A stretch of DNA of 40,722 nucleotides from a bacterium (lineage in GTDB: Bacteria; Omnitrophota; Gorgyraeia; Duberdicusellales; 4484-171): positions 1 through 40,722 of the forward strand of contig JAJYOP010000016.1 of NCBI GenBank assembly GCA_021796115.1, in the 5' to 3' direction. The position numbers and the translations under genes are program-made. Positions 15,869-23,740 of the stretch are shown here, piece after piece; positions within the stretch are counted from its first letter, which is position 1; each line of letters begins with the position of its first letter. The notes beneath the pieces are model-generated. The model was not told the origin of the DNA. It was given only the letters and a program-made list of their open reading frames with translations, and did not search any database.

Positions 15869-16174
15869 TTACCAAAGATGCAACTGCCTCTGCTTTTGCG
15901 CCCCGTAAGAACCGCTGGTCGTAATTGTTGTCGTAGGATGATCCCATCCCGGTGCATCTATTTCATTTATACTTGCTTGTGAAGTATAAAGTTCATAGTT
16001 CTTGGTGTCAGCTGCCTGGTATTGTTCGCCTACCTGGTCGCCAAAAATCTGTATGTTGCCCTGCACGCTTCTTTGTATATAGAAACGCATGATAAGCATT
16101 ACTCCAACGCATACAGCGATTAGTAAGCTATACTCTAAAACAGCCTGGGATTTCTTATAGATATCCATCGGCAT
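15869..16174 (-). CDS. Flp-like pilin with C-terminal domain (101 aa)
   Basis: Start at ATG 16174 (MPMDIYKKSQAVLEYSLLIA), with AGAGGAAG about 6 nt upstream; upstream in-frame starts lack this SD and run back into the previous gene. K-K-S-Q-A-V-L-E-Y is a class-III prepilin processing site. It shares FYIQRSVQGNIQIFGDQVGEQY with neighbours and has a short polar, aromatic tail ending QLHLW. Confidence 0.85.
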   Translation of the reverse strand: MPMDIYKKSQAVLEYSLLIAVCVGVMLIMRFYIQRSVQGNIQIFGDQVGEQYQAADTKNYELYTSQASINEIDAPGWDHPTTTITTSGSYGAQKQRQLHLW

Positions 16175-16215
16175 ACTTCTTCCTCTAAAAAAGCAACCAA
16201 TATAGCGGTATCTTT

Positions 16216-16554
16216 TTACTTCGTTGTATTTCCAATCCATCTTTCTGTGTCAAGGGACTTTATCTCTTTATTAGTTCTCTCGTCTTGATGCCCGCCGGTT
16301 ATTTGTGTCGTGTATCTGCCGTTATATCCGGAATTACTTGTTTCGGTGATTCTGTCAACTTTTGAAGATAGATGATCGGTCTTTTGCGTTAATCCCGGTG
16401 AATATTGCGGGCCTATTTCATCAGCTGTTGCCTGCAACTTTCCCTGGAGACTTCTTTTTAGATAGTTTTGCATGGTAAGCAATGCGCCAACAACAACCGC
16501 TAAAATCAGCGCATATTCCAACGTGCTTTGGGCTTTTCTAATTTTGGTTAACAC
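16216..16554 (-). CDS. Flp-like pilin with C-terminal domain (112 aa), GTG start
   Basis: I start at GTG 16554 because AAGGAGGTG lies 6 nt upstream, giving V/MLTKIRKAQSTLEYALILAV. The pilin signature K-A-Q-S-T-L-E-Y-A is canonical. The helix is followed by NYLKRSLQGKLQATADEIGPQY, nearly the same as in the 124-aa pilin, then a polar tail. Extending to an in-frame upstream start would add 18 residues that overlap the previous gene. Confidence 0.85.
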   Translation of the reverse strand: MLTKIRKAQSTLEYALILAVVVGALLTMQNYLKRSLQGKLQATADEIGPQYSPGLTQKTDHLSSKVDRITETSNSGYNGRYTTQITGGHQDERTNKEIKSLDTERWIGNTTK

Positions 16555-16604
16555 CTTTGCACCTCCTTCTAGACTTAAATAGTTACCGATATTGGCCAAA
16601 CTCC

Positions 16605-16910
16605 TCACTGTGTAGTCCTTGAAGTATAATCAGCCGAACTTTGTTCGTTTGTCGTTATCCAAGGAGCATTGCTTCCCGGCTCCACATAGTTTTCTTTCGT
16701 ATCGCGCGTTGACTGCTGATTAGTTGTCGTTTTAAGCAAATCTGTCGGTTCGTATTGTTTGCCGCCGGAAAGTTCCATCGCAGCATCATGCACTCTTGAT
16801 TGAATTGCGCGCCGGACTTCATTCTGGATACCCATTGCTGCTGCAACAACAAGCGCAAGCAATATCGCGTACTCCGCTGTTGATTGTGCATATCTTATTT
16901 TAGTTAGCAT
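16605..16910 (-). CDS. Flp-like pilin (101 aa)
   Basis: ATG 16910 (MLTKIRYAQSTAEYAILLAL) with GGGGGTG about 9 nt upstream. Canonical A-Q-S-T-x-E-Y-A. The helix is followed by EVRRAIQSRVHDAAMEL and a Thr/Asn-rich tail. The first 14 residues are nearly identical to the following pilin, pointing to gene duplication. Confidence 0.85.
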   Translation of the reverse strand: MLTKIRYAQSTAEYAILLALVVAAAMGIQNEVRRAIQSRVHDAAMELSGGKQYEPTDLLKTTTNQQSTRDTKENYVEPGSNAPWITTNEQSSADYTSRTTQ

Positions 16911-16937
16911 TTTATTCACACCCCCTTTTTCGTAATT

Positions 16938-17132
16938 TTACTGATTGGTTGCAGACGCACCTACGCTACTATGGAATAGGCTGCTTTTTTCACTAATCGT
17001 ACTAGATGCGTCGTTAAACATATTGTTTACCGCATTTGTAATCGGACCCCTTGCTGCTGCAATCACTGCCGCAACAATTGCCGATAGAACTATTACGTAC
17101 TCAAGGATACTTTGCGCCTTTCTTTTTGTCAT
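16938..17132 (-). CDS. Flp-like pilin (64 aa)
   Basis: ATG 17132 (MTKRKAQSILEYVIVLSAIV) with GAGGGGGTG upstream; a GTG 9 bp earlier is in frame but would overlap this SD. Canonical K-A-Q-S-x-L-E-Y. The hydrophobic helix ends near residue 29 and is followed by a short polar, Ser-rich tail. This size is typical of Flp1-type major pilins. Confidence 0.85.
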   Translation of the reverse strand: MTKRKAQSILEYVIVLSAIVAAVIAAARGPITNAVNNMFNDASSTISEKSSLFHSSVGASATNQ

Positions 17133-17153
17133 CAAACTCACCCCCTCATTTTT

Positions 17154-17312
17154 TTAACGAACGCCGTTTATTGGATCGTTTAAGTCAGCCTTTATATGAT
17201 AAAACCTTGCATTGACCGAACGAATTATATAACCGCTCATTACCGCCAACGAAGCAATTACTATGGCGATTAAAGCTGCATAATCAAGAAAGCTCTGGGC
17301 TTTTTTTAACAT
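17154..17312 (-). CDS. Flp-like pilin with Asp at position 5 (52 aa)
   Basis: MLKKAQSFLDYAALIAIVIASLAVMSGYIIR then a short tail. It matches the Flp pattern, with Asp replacing the near-invariant Glu5. Start chosen at ATG 17312 so that the leader is short as in its neighbours; an in-frame ATG at 17333 overlaps the preceding gene by 14 bp and is also possible (59 aa). Confidence 0.75.
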   Translation of the reverse strand: MLKKAQSFLDYAALIAIVIASLAVMSGYIIRSVNARFYHIKADLNDPINGVR

Positions 17313-17319
17313 AGCTGGT

Positions 17320-17496
17320 TTATTGTTGAACATATTTGTTTATGTCGCTCTGAACATTATGCAAGCCCTTGGTTGCTCCCACTCCAAAAGCGCCGGTGCA
17401 GACTGCTATGACTGTGATTATGGTCGCTAAAACGATAAGATATTCAATAATAACCTGCCCACTGTTTGTTTTGTATTTATTATCTATTCGCTTCAT
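17320..17496 (-). CDS. Flp-like pilin (58 aa)
   Basis: MKRIDNKYKTNSGQVIIEYLIVLATIITVIAV: S-G-Q-V-I-I-E-Y keeps Gly before the cleavage site and Glu5-Tyr6. The leader is longer (about 13 residues) than in neighbours. A Cys (residue 33) and a Gly-rich end of the helix (GAFGVGATKG) distinguish it. It overlaps the preceding pilin gene by 17 bp. Confidence 0.8.
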   Translation of the reverse strand: MKRIDNKYKTNSGQVIIEYLIVLATIITVIAVCTGAFGVGATKGLHNVQSDINKYVQQ

Positions 17497-17632
17497 TTAA
17501 CTCCTGGGCTAAATGCCTCATCCTTACATTCACTTCTCTCTGTATATAAAGGCTCATTGCCGAAAAGGCAAGAGCGACAATCATAACTATGCCGACATAT
17601 TCGATTATACTTTGTGTTTTTTTATTTCGCAT
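17480..17632 (-). CDS. Flp-like pilin (50 aa)
   Basis: MRNKKTQSIIEYVGIVMIVALAFSAMSLYIQREVNVRM and a short charged tail. K-T-Q-S-I-I-E-Y matches the processing site with Thr for Ala. It starts 3 bp after the stop of the first pilin gene. The shortest of the set. Confidence 0.8.
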   Translation of the reverse strand: MRNKKTQSIIEYVGIVMIVALAFSAMSLYIQREVNVRMRHLAQELNEANR

Positions 17633-17635
17633 AGT

Positions 17636-17812
17636 TTAATGAGTATTGTTGCTGGCATTAGTATTTATCATCTTGTTGGTCATTCTGTTTTGATAATTTG
17701 AAAAATTTCCGCCATTTGTTGCGAAAAATGCGGCTACCCCAACCGCCGCAAGCATGATAGTAACGCATATGTATTCGATAATCGATTGCGCTTTTTTTGA
17801 TTTAACTCTCAT
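17636..17812 (-). CDS. Flp-like pilin, first gene after the riboswitch (58 aa)
   Basis: MRVKSKKAQSIIEYICVTIMLAAVGVAAFF then an Asn-rich tail. K-K-A-Q-S-I-I-E-Y is the canonical prepilin motif. AAAGGATTG lies before ATG 17812. It is the first cistron behind the c-di-GMP-I riboswitch and, by position and length, a good candidate for a major Flp subunit, though several neighbours are equally typical. Confidence 0.85.
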   Translation of the reverse strand: MRVKSKKAQSIIEYICVTIMLAAVGVAAFFATNGGNFSNYQNRMTNKMINTNASNNTH

Positions 17813-17843
17813 TTTTCAATCCTTTTGCCTATCTTAATTTTAT

Positions 17844-18050
17844 TAAAAAAATAAGCCGGGCTACCGCACGTTTCTTACGAGACGTTCGGCAGCCCGGCTG
17901 TCCTTTCTTTTCATTTTAAACGCAAATAAGGCTATTTAATAGCTAAACTGCCGTGCCTCGATGAAAATTCGCTATTTGCGTTAACTTTTACTGGACCCGT
18001 GGCTTTGCGCCTCCCGAGATAATCGGGATTTGCCCTTTCGTCGCCTCCTA
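17844..18050 (-). promoter_or_regulatory. c-di-GMP-I (GEMM-I) riboswitch controlling the pilin operon
   Basis: On the minus strand AAAGGGCAAATCCCG, a small loop, CGGGAGGCGCAAAGCCACGG (about 18040-17998), then GGTCC pairing with GGAC (17903-17900) as P3, and CAGCCGGGCTGCCG (17900-17887). P3 is extended by a perfect 10-bp helix, AACGCAAATA/TATTTGCGTT (17973-17982 with 17919-17928), capped by about 44 nt. The 3' aptamer strand AGCCGGGCTGCCG is also the 5' arm of a long terminator stem (17854-17899) followed by TTATTTTTTT. Bound ligand should favour read-through into the pilin genes (ON switch, inferred from the overlap). Confidence 0.9.
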
Positions 18051-18060
18051 CTACCACATA

Positions 18061-18090
18061 AGTATACCATATTAAACTCAAAAAAATCAA
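18061..18090 (-). promoter_or_regulatory. Promoter of the pilin operon
   Basis: On the minus strand TTGATT (18090-18085), an 18-bp spacer and TATACT (18066-18061). The predicted start near 18054 is immediately before the riboswitch aptamer. Confidence 0.6.
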
Positions 18091-18229
18091 GCCAGCCAAG
18101 ATTATTTTTGAAAGCGTTTTCTCCAAATAATATATAATATTTATTAGGACTATTTGGCCTCTTTGACACCGCAAAGCCGCTAAAATCCGCAAAATCGCAA
18201 AAAAATTATTGCTTACCTTGCCACGATGT

Positions 18230-18235
18230 TATAAT
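18230..18235 (+). promoter_or_regulatory. -10 element of the MNT/HEPN genes
   Basis: A perfect TATAAT 16 bp before the ATG at 18252; a good -35 at the right spacing is not obvious (TATTGC, 17 bp upstream). SD GAGAGG follows. Confidence 0.4.
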
Positions 18236-18251
18236 TTTTGAGAGGTAAATT

Positions 18252-18542
18252 ATGAGAAAAAATGGAATTTTAAAAATATTAAAGAGCCTGAAAGGCAGTG
18301 TTCGAGTCCGTTATCGAGTGGAAATAGCTGGTGTTTTTGGCTCATATATTAAGGGCACGGCTAAAAAAACTAGTGACATCGATATATTGGTAAATTTCGA
18401 AGCGGAGGCGGATCTTTTTGATTTAGTAGCCTTGAGCTTGTTCCTTGAAAAAAAATTAAAACGCAAAGTAGATATAGTGCCCCAATCTGCACTTAGAGAA
18501 GAGATAAAAGAGAGTATCTTAAAAGAAGCTATACTCATATGA
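18252..18542 (+). CDS. mntA: MNT-type nucleotidyltransferase antitoxin
   Basis: A 96-residue minimal nucleotidyltransferase. It carries [21 protein letters not shown] (about residues 27-47), the G-S-x(9)-S-D-x-D catalytic motif, and a third acidic residue in KVDIVP. In the HEPN/MNT (HepT/MntA) systems this protein AMPylates the HEPN RNase on a Tyr near its active site and so neutralises it. AGAGG SD precedes ATG 18252. It overlaps hepT by 4 bp. The pair is on the strand opposite to the Tad operons, between the machinery genes and the pilin genes. Confidence 0.88.
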   Translation: MRKNGILKILKSLKGSVRVRYRVEIAGVFGSYIKGTAKKTSDIDILVNFEAEADLFDLVALSLFLEKKLKRKVDIVPQSALREEIKESILKEAILI

Positions 18543-18871
18543 GAGATTTCAACCTCTATTTAAAGGATATTTTGCTTGCCATTACGGCCATAAATGAATT
18601 TGTAAAAGATATGGATTTCGATCAATTCAAGAATGATGACAAAACTTCAAGCGCGGTAATCAGAAAGTTTGAAATCATCGGTGAAACTGCCAAGAAAATC
18701 CCGGAATCTCTGCGAAAGAAACATCCTAAAGTTCCCTGGAAAGAAATGGCTGGAATGCGCGATAAACTCATACATTTCTATTTTGGCGTCGACCATAAAC
18801 TTGTCTGGCAAACCATCCAATATAGGCTTCCTCAAATCGAACCTCTTCTTCGCGTCATGGTTAGCAATTAA
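18539..18871 (+). CDS. hepT: HEPN-domain RNase toxin (HepT/DUF86)
   Basis: A 110-residue all-helical protein of the DUF86 family. Its R-x4-H-x-Y catalytic motif is visible as RDKLIHFYF (about residues 75-83); the Tyr is the known AMPylation target in this family. It begins inside the 3' end of mntA (4-bp overlap). It ends 27 bp from the convergent 474-aa gene. Full-length and without visible damage, so probably functional. Confidence 0.88.
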   Translation: MRDFNLYLKDILLAITAINEFVKDMDFDQFKNDDKTSSAVIRKFEIIGETAKKIPESLRKKHPKVPWKEMAGMRDKLIHFYFGVDHKLVWQTIQYRLPQIEPLLRVMVSN

Positions 18872-18898
18872 GTCCTCGGCGGGTTGGAACTAATTTCT

Positions 18899-20323
18899 TC
18901 AGGAGATAAAAACTCTTTTGTTATTCAAATAAAGACAGGTATTATTAATTTTCCTCTTTATTTCCGAAGATAATCCGGTTATGGAAATCCGGCAGGAATC
19001 CTTGCCTATCGCGTATGTGCCCTTTAAGCCTTTTAGCTTAATCTCGCCGAATTGCCATTTTAAAAAAAGTTCTAAGATACCGGCGATATTTGCGAAATCC
19101 TCTGCCTTTTCAAAAATAAGCGTATCCGGTATCTCTTTAGTCAAATCTTTTTTATCTTCCTGGTTAAGAAAAGAATTTTCTATCATTTTTATATCGCTTA
19201 AAAAAACTTTTTCCATGTAGGGCCACAAGAACAAATATTTTTTTAAAAGAGAACTTATGTTTGCCTTCCTGTCTGTAAGCACGGCCCAGTTTGGCAAATA
19301 CTTCTCCTTTGTTTTTATTAAAATATTGTTTAATATTACCGCTTCTTTGCCTTTACTTTGTGAAAACCTGGTAAGCATAGGCGCAAACCAGGCAATACCT
19401 TCTAAAGTATTTATTTTTTTGAACCTTTTTTCTTTATCTAAAAAAGTAATGCCCTTGCCAAGAATCTTGGGGTAATAGCCGATTAAAAAAGCTGGCTTTT
19501 CAAGGTTGCAATCTATCTTGTCCAACACCTGGCCTTTTTCGTTTAAGAAATCTATGCGTTTTATGCCTCTAGATAAACTATTTATGAAATTTATGGTAAA
19601 TGGCGAAAGGTAGTCAAAACTCTTTGTATAATTAAGAATTATTACTTTTTCTTTGAGCATGTAAGATATTCTTGCCTTGGCCTGGTAAAGAGGCAGGAAA
19701 AAATCCTTTATATGGCAATAGCCGTCCCAGGCAGTGGTTAATTTTGCGTCAGAATAGCCTGTGGCATTATCCGAAAAATAGAATTTTATCGTCGAGACCA
19801 TTCTGGAGTTTTCTTTTATTTCCCTTAAATTTATCGCCGGCTTATACTCAACTGTCCGTTTCAGCAAGTACTTGACTTTTCTTGCCGGATAATGGTAACA
19901 ATCGGCTATTCGTAAGAAACCCTCATGTTTTATATTGTTTTTTAAGTCGCTATCGAGACGGGAAGAAAAACTTAGCATAACAAGCAGTTTTCGTAAGAGG
20001 CTTGTGTCAATTTCCGGAAAATAAGCTCTCAAGTCTTTTGCTAAAAAATCATATAAGCCTATTTGAGAATCTATGGCTTTTAGTATTAGCAGGCCGCAAT
20101 CTTCGACAATTTTTTTGCTTTGATACAGGAGAATATCTTTTTTTCTTCCCTTAGCCGTCTTTACGCCTTTTTCTTTTAAAATATTATTAACCGTGCTTTT
20201 AGAAATAGTAATTTTATGCTTCTCGCTTAATATTTTAGATAGGCCGCGGACGCCAAGATGAGGGTTGTGCTTGCTTTCGTTTAAAATAATTTTTTTGAGA
20301 GAAGAATTTATGTTGGTGCGCAT
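18899..20323 (-). CDS. Unrecognised HTH protein at the end of the pilus machinery operon
   Basis: A 474-residue protein that begins 11 bp after the second cpaF gene, so likely co-transcribed. Residues 18-55 (HNPHLGVRGLSKILSEKHK then ITISKSTVNNILKEKG) form a transposase-type helix-turn-helix. The remainder has aromatic-rich stretches such as IKFYFSDNATGYSDAKLTTAW (about residues 178-198) and IKRIDFLNEKGQVLDKID, which loosely resemble the core of DDE-type transposase-derived proteins. No terminal inverted repeats are seen around it. It could be a domesticated transposase, a regulator of the pilus genes, or an unrelated passenger. I cannot assign a function. Confidence 0.6.
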   Translation of the reverse strand: MRTNINSSLKKIILNESKHNPHLGVRGLSKILSEKHKITISKSTVNNILKEKGVKTAKGRKKDILLYQSKKIVEDCGLLILKAIDSQIGLYDFLAKDLRAYFPEIDTSLLRKLLVMLSFSSRLDSDLKNNIKHEGFLRIADCYHYPARKVKYLLKRTVEYKPAINLREIKENSRMVSTIKFYFSDNATGYSDAKLTTAWDGYCHIKDFFLPLYQAKARISYMLKEKVIILNYTKSFDYLSPFTINFINSLSRGIKRIDFLNEKGQVLDKIDCNLEKPAFLIGYYPKILGKGITFLDKEKRFKKINTLEGIAWFAPMLTRFSQSKGKEAVILNNILIKTKEKYLPNWAVLTDRKANISSLLKKYLFLWPYMEKVFLSDIKMIENSFLNQEDKKDLTKEIPDTLIFEKAEDFANIAGILELFLKWQFGEIKLKGLKGTYAIGKDSCRISITGLSSEIKRKINNTCLYLNNKRVFIS

Positions 20324-20334
20324 GAGCTGCGGGA

Positions 20335-21402
20335 TTACGGCATTTCAGAGAAAATCTTTTCATCTAAAAGCCCTAATCTTTGAAAGTCGGCAAAAAAACG
20401 AGGATACATGCGCATGACTGTTCTAAACTTTCCCTTGATTCTTCCGTCCGGCATTCTGCCTTCGCGGCGGAAAATAAATAAATCCTGCAAGGCCACTTCT
20501 CCGCGTTCAACGCCGCGGGCTTCTGAAATGTGGGTTATTCTTCTTATACCGTCAGGAAAACGTTCCTGCTGGACAATAACATGTAAAGTGTTTCCAATCA
20601 TTCTTCTTATCTCTTCAATGGGAAGTTTTATGCCGCTTGATAGTATGAGCGTTTCCATACGGCTGGTAACTTCCTGCGGGCTGTTTGCGTGAATAACCGC
20701 GAGGGTTCCGCGATGCCCCGTTGACATTGCCTGAATCATATCAAGCGCTTCAGGACCTCTGACTTCACCGACAATCATCCTGTCCGGCCTCATACGAAGA
20801 GCGTTTCTTATCAAATCCCTCAAAGTAACTTCGCCTTTTCCGTCTTTATCCGGCGCTCTTGTTTCCATTGGCACAAGATTCTCCTGGTGCAGAATAAGTT
20901 CTGCGGTATCTTCGATAGTCACCACTCTTTCCTGTTCCGGTATATGGTAAGACAGCATTTCCATGGTCGTGGTTTTTCCCGAACCAGTGGCCCCGGAAAA
21001 TAAAATATTCACCTTTCCCAGCACGCAGGCAATAAGGAAATCAGCCATTTTCTTATTCAATGTGCCGCCTTTCATGATATCGTCTAAACCATGCAATTCG
21101 CGGTTAAATTTTCTTATGGTTATTGCCGTACCGCGGCGGGCAAGCGGGTAAGTGATAAGATTCATACGTGAGCCGTCAGGAAGGGCGATGTCGCCAAACG
21201 GATTATAATAGGATATTGGTTTTCCTGCTTTATTGTAAAATTCTTCGATAATGTCATTGATATCTTCTTCGGTGAAGTTCATTTCAATCTTGTGTTTTAT
21301 GCCGTTGATTTCAAGGAAGGTGTCGCGCGACCCATTAATCATGATTTCGGTAATCTTTAGGTCTTTCAAAAGTTCCCTGATTTTATCCGCACCTACTCCC
21401 AT
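20335..21402 (-). CDS. cpaF: Tad pilus assembly ATPase CpaF/TadA (stand-alone copy)
   Basis: A 355-residue hexameric secretion ATPase that powers pilin polymerisation at the inner membrane. Visible motifs: DGSRMNLITYP, Walker A FSGATGSGKTTTM (about residues 135-145), Asp box VTIEDTAELIL, Walker B/His-box RPDRMIVGEVRGPEALDMIQ and GTLAVIHANS. GAGGAATTG precedes ATG 21402 (MGVGADKIREL), which I prefer to an upstream in-frame start whose leader would be encoded by the intergenic repeat. It lacks the usual long N-terminal domain, so it is short for the family (often 400-500). It follows a CpaE-CpaF fusion, so this locus has two such ATPases. Confidence 0.9.
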   Translation of the reverse strand: MGVGADKIRELLKDLKITEIMINGSRDTFLEINGIKHKIEMNFTEEDINDIIEEFYNKAGKPISYYNPFGDIALPDGSRMNLITYPLARRGTAITIRKFNRELHGLDDIMKGGTLNKKMADFLIACVLGKVNILFSGATGSGKTTTMEMLSYHIPEQERVVTIEDTAELILHQENLVPMETRAPDKDGKGEVTLRDLIRNALRMRPDRMIVGEVRGPEALDMIQAMSTGHRGTLAVIHANSPQEVTSRMETLILSSGIKLPIEEIRRMIGNTLHVIVQQERFPDGIRRITHISEARGVERGEVALQDLFIFRREGRMPDGRIKGKFRTVMRMYPRFFADFQRLGLLDEKIFSEMP

Positions 21403-21422
21403 CTTACAATTCCTCCGTATTA

Positions 21423-21563
21423 GAAATTCCAAGTACCAAGCACCAAATTCCAAATAAATTCCAAGCTTCAATGTCCGAATGACCGAAACAGGTTTTGTTT
21501 AGGACGTTGGAATTTTGGTCATTGGAACTTATTTGGTGCTTGGAATTTGTGATTTGGAATTTC
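21423..21563. repeat. Intergenic repeat family A, copy 1
   Basis: An imperfect palindrome of about 140 bp built from TTGGAATTT, TTGGTGCTTGGAATT and TTTGGTCATTGGAA words and their complements. It starts right after the stop codon of the cpaE-cpaF fusion gene. Sister copies are at 30998-31111, 34067-34174 (diverged) and 36402-36540. Confidence 0.8.
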
Positions 21564-21566
21564 ATA

Positions 21567-23732
21567 TTAGTCTTTGGGTACAAATATTTCTCTTGATAAA
21601 TCTATGCCCCTTGCACGGATTTCATCGTAAAACGTAGGGATATAGCCAAGCGGCGTAAAATATCCCACCACGTTAGTTTCCTGGTCTACGCCGGTTTGTT
21701 TATAAACAAATATGTCCTGAAGATTAACATGAGTTTCATCGAGCATGCCCACAACTTCAGTAATACCTATAACTTTTCTTGAACCGTCGGATAAGCGTGC
21801 GGTTTGCACAATAATATGTATAGCTGACGCAACCTGTTCTCTGATGGCACGAATAGGCAGTTCCACGCCACTCATAAGAATCATGCTATCAAGCCTGATC
21901 AAAACATCGTGCGTTGAATTGGCATGTATGGTAGACATACTGCCGTCATGGCCGGTATTCATCGCCTGAAGCATGTCGAGAACCTCTCTTCCTCTGACTT
22001 CACCGACAATAATCCTGTCCGGCCTCATACGAAGAGTGTTTCTAAATAAATCGCGTATAGTAACTTCGCCTTTACCCTCTATATTCGGCGGCCGGGACTC
22101 TAAGCGTATCCAGTGTACCTGATTAAGTTTGAGTTCGGCGGAATCTTCTATAGTAACTATTCTTTCCCGTTCCGGGATAGCAGCAGAGAGTATATTAAGA
22201 AAAGTTGTTTTACCGGAACCGGTTCCTCCGGAAACCAGTATATTTTTCCTTGATTTTACCGCAGCCTCCAGGAAGAGAGCCATATCCGGGGTTAAACTTC
22301 CGAAACGGTTTATCAAATCATCTATTGACCAGCGTTGCCGGGCAAATTTTCTGATGGTAAGGGTTGGCCCGGTTAAGGAAAGCGGCGGAATAATTGCATT
22401 GACACGGGAGCCGTCAGGAAGTCTTGCGTCAACATAAGGCACGGATTCGTCAATTCTTCTTCCCAGAGGCGCGAGTATTCTTTCGATAACGATTTTTACC
22501 TGCTCGTTAGCGGTAAATTTTTTGCTGGTTAATTCTATTTTCCCGAATTTTTCTATATATATCTGGTCTTTATTGTTGACCATTATTTCTGTAACTGTGG
22601 AATCTTTTAATAAATCTTCCAGGGGGCCAAGGCCTAAAGCCTCTTCGATTATTTCCTTGGTTATTTTTCGCCGTATTTCCGTGGAAGCAATAAAGCCGCC
22701 GGCTTCTTTAGTAATGACATTGGATACGATTTTTTCTGCTTTCGCCCGCAATTCGTTCATTTTCTGGGCGCTTGCCGCATACATTTCAACCTGGACTCTT
22801 TTTAAATCAAGCTCTTCAATTAATTGCCCATGGACCTTCTTTTTGAATCTGATTATCTGGTCCTCTTCTTCAATTAATACGGGCTTTTCTATTTTTTCTA
22901 TAACGCCTACGCGGTTCCAAAAGGCTTCTTCGCCCTCGAATTTCTCTTTGGAAATTCTTACTTCGCCTAAGGCTTTGTGGCTTATATAAACATCTTTTCG
23001 CTCGATCAAATCTTTTGCCAGCTTCTGCACGGCAAAGGTGAATTTACATTGCGGGTTATCTACAATAAGCGGAACGCCGCGGTTTACCGCAAGGCCTGCG
23101 GCGCGGCCTTCGGACGGGATTAAGGAAATTATTTCCGAAGGAAGAAGCGATTTTATTTCCTGCCAGGTAATCGCGCCTTTAGATTCTGCGCGGTTAAGGG
23201 CAACTTTGGTCATTGTCAGCGGGAAACCCAGACTTTGCAGGGTATCAAGCAGCCATTGGGTTTGATAAACAGAGAGGATATCCGGCGTAAGTACAAGGCA
23301 GATAAGATTAGAACATTCAAGCGCAGCTATCAAATTGTCGGTTAAATTGCTTCCGGCATCGACAACAACGTAGTCAAATTCATCCCAGATTACGGATATA
23401 AAATCCTTTATTATTTGAGGGGTAAAAGAAGTCCGCTGGCCCATTTTAAAGATAGAAGGCAGGAAAGTAAGGTTGTTTCTGTAAGTAGCGCAATAGTTTT
23501 CTATAGTCCTTTTCTTGGCTTTAAATTCGTGGAGATAATCGATGAGGTTAAAAAGGCAGTATTTGCTATCCACTCCTAAAAGCTTGGAGGTTGCCTGCGG
23601 AGCGCCTAAATCGAAATCGAGAAGAAAAACTTTTTTGCTTTGTAAAGAAAGTTGAACGGCAAGATTTAGCGAGAGAAGAGTTTTGCCCACTCCTCCTTTT
23701 GTGCTGAAAAAAGAAATTACTTTCGCCTCCAT
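21567..23732 (-). CDS. CpaE (TadZ)-CpaF (TadA) fusion protein
   Basis: A 721-residue protein joining two normally separate Tad proteins. Residues 1-260 are a ParA/MinD-like domain with deviant Walker [16 protein letters not shown] (residues 9-23), [10 protein letters not shown] and VVVDAGSN: TadZ/CpaE, which places the pilus machine at the pole. A linker (about 265-330) with a charged coiled coil follows. Residues about 340-721 are a complete CpaF ATPase: [13 protein letters not shown], Walker [11 protein letters not shown] (about 497-506), [24 protein letters not shown] and [10 protein letters not shown]. There is no frameshift between the parts. No SD is seen; a promoter (23741-23769) ends so close to the ATG that the mRNA may be leaderless. 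Confidence 0.88.
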   Translation of the reverse strand: MEAKVISFFSTKGGVGKTLLSLNLAVQLSLQSKKVFLLDFDLGAPQATSKLLGVDSKYCLFNLIDYLHEFKAKKRTIENYCATYRNNLTFLPSIFKMGQRTSFTPQIIKDFISVIWDEFDYVVVDAGSNLTDNLIAALECSNLICLVLTPDILSVYQTQWLLDTLQSLGFPLTMTKVALNRAESKGAITWQEIKSLLPSEIISLIPSEGRAAGLAVNRGVPLIVDNPQCKFTFAVQKLAKDLIERKDVYISHKALGEVRISKEKFEGEEAFWNRVGVIEKIEKPVLIEEEDQIIRFKKKVHGQLIEELDLKRVQVEMYAASAQKMNELRAKAEKIVSNVITKEAGGFIASTEIRRKITKEIIEEALGLGPLEDLLKDSTVTEIMVNNKDQIYIEKFGKIELTSKKFTANEQVKIVIERILAPLGRRIDESVPYVDARLPDGSRVNAIIPPLSLTGPTLTIRKFARQRWSIDDLINRFGSLTPDMALFLEAAVKSRKNILVSGGTGSGKTTFLNILSAAIPERERIVTIEDSAELKLNQVHWIRLESRPPNIEGKGEVTIRDLFRNTLRMRPDRIIVGEVRGREVLDMLQAMNTGHDGSMSTIHANSTHDVLIRLDSMILMSGVELPIRAIREQVASAIHIIVQTARLSDGSRKVIGITEVVGMLDETHVNLQDIFVYKQTGVDQETNVVGYFTPLGYIPTFYDEIRARGIDLSREIFVPKD

Positions 23733-23740
23733 ATAAATAT

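Noticed and set aside
17513-17701. Plus-strand 62-codon frame across the pilin genes
   Set aside because: It lies antisense to two well-supported pilins with canonical prepilin motifs.
18899-20323. Complete insertion sequence
   Set aside because: No terminal inverted repeats or direct target duplication are visible, and the gene is tightly joined to cpaF.
21423-21563. Intrinsic terminator between the two CpaF genes
   Set aside because: The palindrome is long and imperfect, AT-rich, and lacks a T-run after a compact GC stem; the same element occurs after other genes.
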